From assembly GCF_028649595.1 (NCBI RefSeq), contig NZ_JAQSLK010000006.1:1-64000 (forward strand): a DNA stretch of 64,000 bases, read 5' to 3'. The notes under the pieces were generated by a model. The model searched no databases. It saw only the letters and a list, made by a program, of their open reading frames with translations, and was not told the origin of the DNA. Each line of letters opens with the position of its first letter. The first letter of the stretch is position 1. Shown here piece after piece: positions 59,985 to 64,000 of the stretch. A program made the translations under genes and the position numbers. The DNA is from Campylobacter magnus (GTDB lineage Bacteria > Campylobacterota > Campylobacteria > Campylobacterales > Campylobacteraceae).

Positions 59985-62900
59985 TTTTTACTCCTTGTGC
60001 TGCTTTTTTCTCTGCTTTTGCTCTGCGCTTAGCATTCCAGCTCTCTAAAAGATAAAAGAAAAGTGGCACAAAGAAAATAGAAATCGTGCTGGCAAAAATC
60101 ATACCGCCTATAACGCCTGTGCCTATGCTGTGGCGCGAAGCAGCTCCAGCTCCGCTAGCTAGGGCAAGTGGCAAAACGCCAAGCGTGAAAGCAAGGCTAG
60201 TCATACAAATAGGGCGGAAGCGCATTTTTGCTCCATTTATCGCAGCTTGAGCGATATTTACGCCTTTGCTTAGATGCTCTTGCATAGCAAACTCTACGAT
60301 GAGAATCGCATTTTTTGCTGCTAGACCTATCAAAAGAATAAGGCCGATTTGGAAGTAAATATCATTGCTTAGACCCCTAGCCCAAGTAAAGAGCAAGGCT
60401 CCAAGCACAGAAAATGGCACCGCTGTAATAACAGCTAATGGCATTAGCCATCTCTCATACTGCGCTGCAAGGATAAGAAACACAAACACAAGTCCTAGCA
60501 CAAAGGCTTTTGCTCCAGTTCCTGCTGAGTTTACTTCTTGATACGAACTACCTGCCCAGCCTATGCTATATCCGCTTGGCAACTCTTCTTTTATGATTTG
60601 TGAAATCGCCTCTATAGCCTCACCTGAGGTATAGCCTGGCTTTGGAGAGCCCATTAGTTTAGCAGCTGGGAAGGCATTAAATCTATCCACGCTATCAGCA
60701 CCAAGTGAGCGTTCAAGCGTTATCAAAGAGTCTATTGGCACTAGCTCGCCATACATGCTTCGCACATAGAGATTTGATATATCATTTGGATTATCACGGC
60801 CCCCCTCTTCTGCTCTTAGCTGAACTCTAAAGGTCTTACCATAAATATTAAAGTCATTTACATAATACTGACCTATAGTAGAACTTAGCGTAAAGAAAAT
60901 ATCATTAATATTTATGCCTAGCATTTTGATTTTTTCTCTATCTAAGGTTAGTTTATAGATAGGGAAGTTTGTATCTAGCGTGGTGCGAACTTGCATCAAA
61001 GCAGGGTGAGCGTTTGCTTTTTGGGCTACTCTGCGCAAATCCTCTTCAATCTCATTATATGTCCTACCATCTGTGTTTTGCGCATATAGCTCAAAGCCAC
61101 CAGTGACTGAAAGACCCATGATAGCAGGTGGAACAAGAGCAAAGCTCATAGAGTTTCTATCCATGCCAAAGAGCTTTTTGTTAAAATCAGCCGCCATAGC
61201 AGCACTTGAGTTTTCATAGCCTGGGCGCTCGCTCCAGTTTTTTAGCACCACAAAAGAAACACCAGCATTTTCTCTAAGTCCACCACCAAGCAAATCATAG
61301 CCTGCTACTTCTGTAAACTTATCTACTCTAGGATCATTTGTTATAAGGTTTCTAATGTTTCCTAAAGTCTCACTAGTGCGGTTTAGCGCAGATGCAGGTG
61401 GCAAAGTAGCTACTGTTAAAAGCACACCTTTATCTTCTTCTGGTACTAGTCCACCTGGGGTGATTTTAAATAGCCCTATCATAGCAGCTATCAAAATAAT
61501 AACTATAAGCAAACTTCTAATAGTATGCTTTATTACCATAGCAACACCGCTAGTAAATATACGCGTAGAAAAATCAAAAAATTCATTGTATTTTTTTATA
61601 AACCAAAAAGGCTCGCTTTCTTTTTTGCGCAAGATAAGCGCGCAAAGTGCTGGTGTAAGAGTAAGTGCCACAAAACCTGAAAAAGCCACGCTGGTAACCA
61701 AAGTAAGGGCAAACTGCTTTTGGATAAGTCCTACAAAGCCCTCAATAAAGCTCACTGGGATAAACACAGCACCCAAAACTAGCACGATAGAAATAACAGG
61801 CGAGGTAATCTCACGCATTGCCTCAATTGTAGCGTCTTTTACACTGATATTTGGGTTTTCGTGCAGTATACGCTCGACATTTTCTATAACAATAATCGCA
61901 TCATCCACAACTATACCAATAGCAAGCACTAGGGCAAAAAGAGTAATAAGATTTATTGAAAATCCTAGCACATAAATACCAATAAAGGCTCCACACAAAG
62001 ATACTGGCACAGCAAGTAGTGGAATAATCGTCGCTCTAACATTTCCTAAGAACATATAAATAACTAACACAACCAAAACCATAGCTTCAATGAAGGTTTT
62101 AACAACTTCTTTTATAGATATACGCACGAACTCAGTCGTATCATAAGCTAGTGTATATTTTAGTCCCTCAGGCCAGCTGTCTTTTAGCTTTTCTAGTCTA
62201 TTTACTACTTGATCCATTACTTCAATAGCATTTGCGCCACTTTGCATAGTAATGAAAACTGGCTGCATAGGCTTGCCGTTATACTTAGCTATAGTAAACT
62301 GCTGTCTTGCGCCAAGCTCTACTGTGGCTACATCTTTTAGACGCAAAATTTGTCCGTTTTTCTCTGCTTTTAAAATTATATTTTCAAACTGCTCGGCTGT
62401 GGTAAACCTGCCCTCAGCTTGCACGGCATATACAAAGGCTGTATTTGGATTGATAGGCCCTTCACCGATTTTTCCTACAGCGTATTGGCTGTTTTGTTCG
62501 CTAATAGCAGCTGCTATTTCAGCAGAGGTGATATTATGCTCATGCATTAGCTCAGGTTTTAGCCAAACACGCATAGAATAATCTCTATTTCCAATAGCTT
62601 CAGCACTACCCACGCCAGGCACACGAGAAAGATCATCAACTATATTTATTTTAACATAGTTTGCTAGTTCTGTGATGTCCATATTCTCGCTATCATCAGT
62701 AAATGCAAAAACACCTAAAATAGTGCTTGATCTCTCATTTACAGTTACTCCAAGTCTGCGAACTTCTTCTGGTAGTAAGTTTACAGCTGAGGTAATGCGG
62801 TTATTTACATTTACCTTAGCAGTTTGTGGGTCGGTGCCGGTTTTAAAATATACATTTATATTCATAGTACCAGTTGATGAGCTAGTGCTTTGCATATATA

Positions 62901-63129
62901 TCATATCTTCAACGCCATTTATAGCATCTTCAAGAGGGGCAGCGACAGTCTGGGCGATAGTAGCAGCGTCAGCTCCGCTATAAGTAGCACTTACAACGAT
63001 TTGTGGCGGAGTAAGCCTTGGATATTCTTCAATAGAAGCATTATAAAGTCCTGCTAAACCTGCAATTACAATAATAATGGAAATAACGCTGGCAAAAACA
63101 GGGCGTTCAATAAAAAACTTTGAAAACAT
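59977..63129 (-). CDS. cmeB: CmeB-like RND multidrug efflux pump
   Basis: This 1050-residue RND transporter has an N-terminal membrane helix and [32 protein letters not shown], membrane domain residues [20 protein letters not shown] (the proton-relay Asp pair) and C-terminal [18 protein letters not shown], with two periplasmic loops. It exports drugs and bile salts using the proton gradient. It is between cmeA (10 bases upstream) and cmeC. Confidence 0.96.
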   Translation of the reverse strand: MFSKFFIERPVFASVISIIIVIAGLAGLYNASIEEYPRLTPPQIVVSATYSGADAATIAQTVAAPLEDAINGVEDMIYMQSTSSSTGTMNINVYFKTGTDPQTAKVNVNNRITSAVNLLPEEVRRLGVTVNERSSTILGVFAFTDDSENMDITELANYVKINIVDDLSRVPGVGSAEAIGNRDYSMRVWLKPELMHEHNITSAEIAAAISEQNSQYAVGKIGEGPINPNTAFVYAVQAEGRFTTAEQFENIILKAEKNGQILRLKDVATVELGARQQFTIAKYNGKPMQPVFITMQSGANAIEVMDQVVNRLEKLKDSWPEGLKYTLAYDTTEFVRISIKEVVKTFIEAMVLVVLVIYMFLGNVRATIIPLLAVPVSLCGAFIGIYVLGFSINLITLFALVLAIGIVVDDAIIVIENVERILHENPNISVKDATIEAMREITSPVISIVLVLGAVFIPVSFIEGFVGLIQKQFALTLVTSVAFSGFVALTLTPALCALILRKKESEPFWFIKKYNEFFDFSTRIFTSGVAMVIKHTIRSLLIVIILIAAMIGLFKITPGGLVPEEDKGVLLTVATLPPASALNRTSETLGNIRNLITNDPRVDKFTEVAGYDLLGGGLRENAGVSFVVLKNWSERPGYENSSAAMAADFNKKLFGMDRNSMSFALVPPAIMGLSVTGGFELYAQNTDGRTYNEIEEDLRRVAQKANAHPALMQVRTTLDTNFPIYKLTLDREKIKMLGININDIFFTLSSTIGQYYVNDFNIYGKTFRVQLRAEEGGRDNPNDISNLYVRSMYGELVPIDSLITLERSLGADSVDRFNAFPAAKLMGSPKPGYTSGEAIEAISQIIKEELPSGYSIGWAGSSYQEVNSAGTGAKAFVLGLVFVFLILAAQYERWLMPLAVITAVPFSVLGALLFTWARGLSNDIYFQIGLILLIGLAAKNAILIVEFAMQEHLSKGVNIAQAAINGAKMRFRPICMTSLAFTLGVLPLALASGAGAASRHSIGTGVIGGMIFASTISIFFVPLFFYLLESWNAKRRAKAEKKAAQGVKNA

Positions 63130-63138
63130 AATAAACCT

Positions 63139-64000
63139 CTATTTTGTAGCGTTATTTTCAGCCTTAGCCGGCATAGCAGTAGGATTATTTGGGTCGTTTA
63201 TGATTTGCACAGCTGAGCCTGGGCCTATTTTTTTGAAGTTATCCATAGCTAAAATATCGCCATCATTTATGCCTGAACTTACTATGTAATCAAATCCAAC
63301 ATTGCTAGCAATTTTGATATATTTTTTTTCTATTTTTCCATCTTTTATAGTATAAACATAAGAGCCTTTTGGATCTTGGCTTACTATTTTTTGCGGGATT
63401 TTAAAGGCATTTTTTTGGAAAAAACCATCTACTTCAATTTTAGTGTAAATTCCTGGTTTTATAGCGTGGTCTTTATTTTCAAAAACAGCCTTTGCCTCCA
63501 CGCTTGCAGTACCTGAGTTTACTACGCTATCAATAAAAATTAGCTTGCCAGTGTATTTTTTATCATCTATTACCATGCTTACAGTTGGATTTAGCCTTTT
63601 CCACGAGCCATCTGCTACGCTATTATCCATTTCTAGCTTTCTTACATCACTCATACCAAATCTTACATAAATAGGATCAAGCTTGCTAATTCGCACAAGC
63701 TCACTACCACGCTCAGCAAAGCTACCTACATTTTGGCGGTTATCACCTACTACACCATCAAATGGAGCTAATAGCATTGAGTCTTGCCAGTCAATCTTAG
63801 CACTTTTTGCGTTGCCTAGGGCTGTTTTTGTATTTGCAGTTGCAGCTGTGTAGGCTGCTAGTGCGTTATCATAGTCTTTTTGGCTAACTGCGTTTTTTTC
63901 TTTTAGCACTTTTACTCTTTTAAACTCTTTGCCTGCGTTTTGTTCACTCGCAACTGCTGCTTGATAAGCGCCTTGTGCGCTATCATAAAGAGCCTTGTAG
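63139..64000 (-). CDS. cmeA: CmeA-like periplasmic adaptor, 5' end outside the window
   Basis: The open frame runs from the stop at 63139 to the window edge (287 codons seen) with no interruption. It has a coiled-coil hairpin end (SAQGAYQAAVASEQNAGKEFKRVKVLKEKNAVSQ), the lipoyl-like half LLAPFDGVVGDNRQNVGSFAERG and C-terminal beta domains. The family is the membrane fusion protein of RND pumps. The signal peptide and promoter lie beyond 64000. Confidence 0.93.
   Translation of the reverse strand, partial: YKALYDSAQGAYQAAVASEQNAGKEFKRVKVLKEKNAVSQKDYDNALAAYTAATANTKTALGNAKSAKIDWQDSMLLAPFDGVVGDNRQNVGSFAERGSELVRISKLDPIYVRFGMSDVRKLEMDNSVADGSWKRLNPTVSMVIDDKKYTGKLIFIDSVVNSGTASVEAKAVFENKDHAIKPGIYTKIEVDGFFQKNAFKIPQKIVSQDPKGSYVYTIKDGKIEKKYIKIASNVGFDYIVSSGINDGDILAMDNFKKIGPGSAVQIINDPNNPTAMPAKAENNATK

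Overview
The window reads as a chromosome segment of a Campylobacter species that is not C. jejuni. It is AT-rich. It carries a CosR-type regulator, CmeABC-type efflux genes, the pseB/pseH flagellin-sugar genes, a flaG-fliD-fliS block, heptose genes (gmhB-hldD-hldE), small c-type cytochromes, thrS-infC and lepA. Species cannot be fixed from the sequence alone. A striking genome trait is a short perfect palindrome, GGAATTCTAGAATTCC, present with its half-sites in almost every intergenic gap and sometimes inside genes.

Layout. 1-5.9 kb: a minus-strand operon of a truncated DUF697 GTPase, an FtsA-like SHS2 protein, a RavA-like MoxR ATPase carrying a palindrome-derived peptide insert, a ViaA-like VWA protein, a degenerate P-loop protein and a WYL remnant. 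5,987-26,854: a genomic island bounded by 29-bp perfect direct repeats and lying beside a five-gene tRNA cluster. It holds a tyrosine integrase, an aberrant tRNA-like gene, RelE/ParE-like and MazEF-like toxin-antitoxin pairs, a DUF3791 gene and a WYL-associated membrane-protein operon whose promoter contains a G10 tract. It also holds a phage-like replication and recombination module (Gp2-type HUH protein, Rad52-like, Gp157-like, DUF932, helicase-like). Nested inside is a ~6 kb higher-GC Firmicutes-derived segment with tet(O), its leader-peptide attenuator and two truncated copies of a mobC-relaxase pair.

27.4-64 kb is core chromosome: a coiled-coil protein, a 1.3-kb gene-free field of nested repeats, an M48 protease with lepA, a lipoprotein with comF, a DASS transporter, a PilZ-like protein, plsY-folB, cosR with an adjacent histidine kinase, ppx, tRNA-Asn, pseH-pseB, rsmD, flagellar filament cap and chaperone genes, a SLAC1-like channel, thiS, dut, a Na/Pi transporter, a gamma carbonic anhydrase-like protein, infC-thrS, hldE-hldD-gmhB, tandem cytochromes and cmeC-cmeB-cmeA, the last cut by the window end.

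The strongest candidates for undescribed biology are four. First, the phase-variable-looking WYL operon at 8.4-13.0 kb, with an A13 slippage tract that could fuse two of its proteins. Second, the RavA-ViaA-FtsA-like-GTPase operon. Third, the palindrome family, which pairs RAATTY sites around CTAG and is translated inside RavA and the CmeC signal peptide. Fourth, the tRNA-like gene with a non-standard anticodon loop. All functional statements are inferred from family resemblance; no searches could be run.
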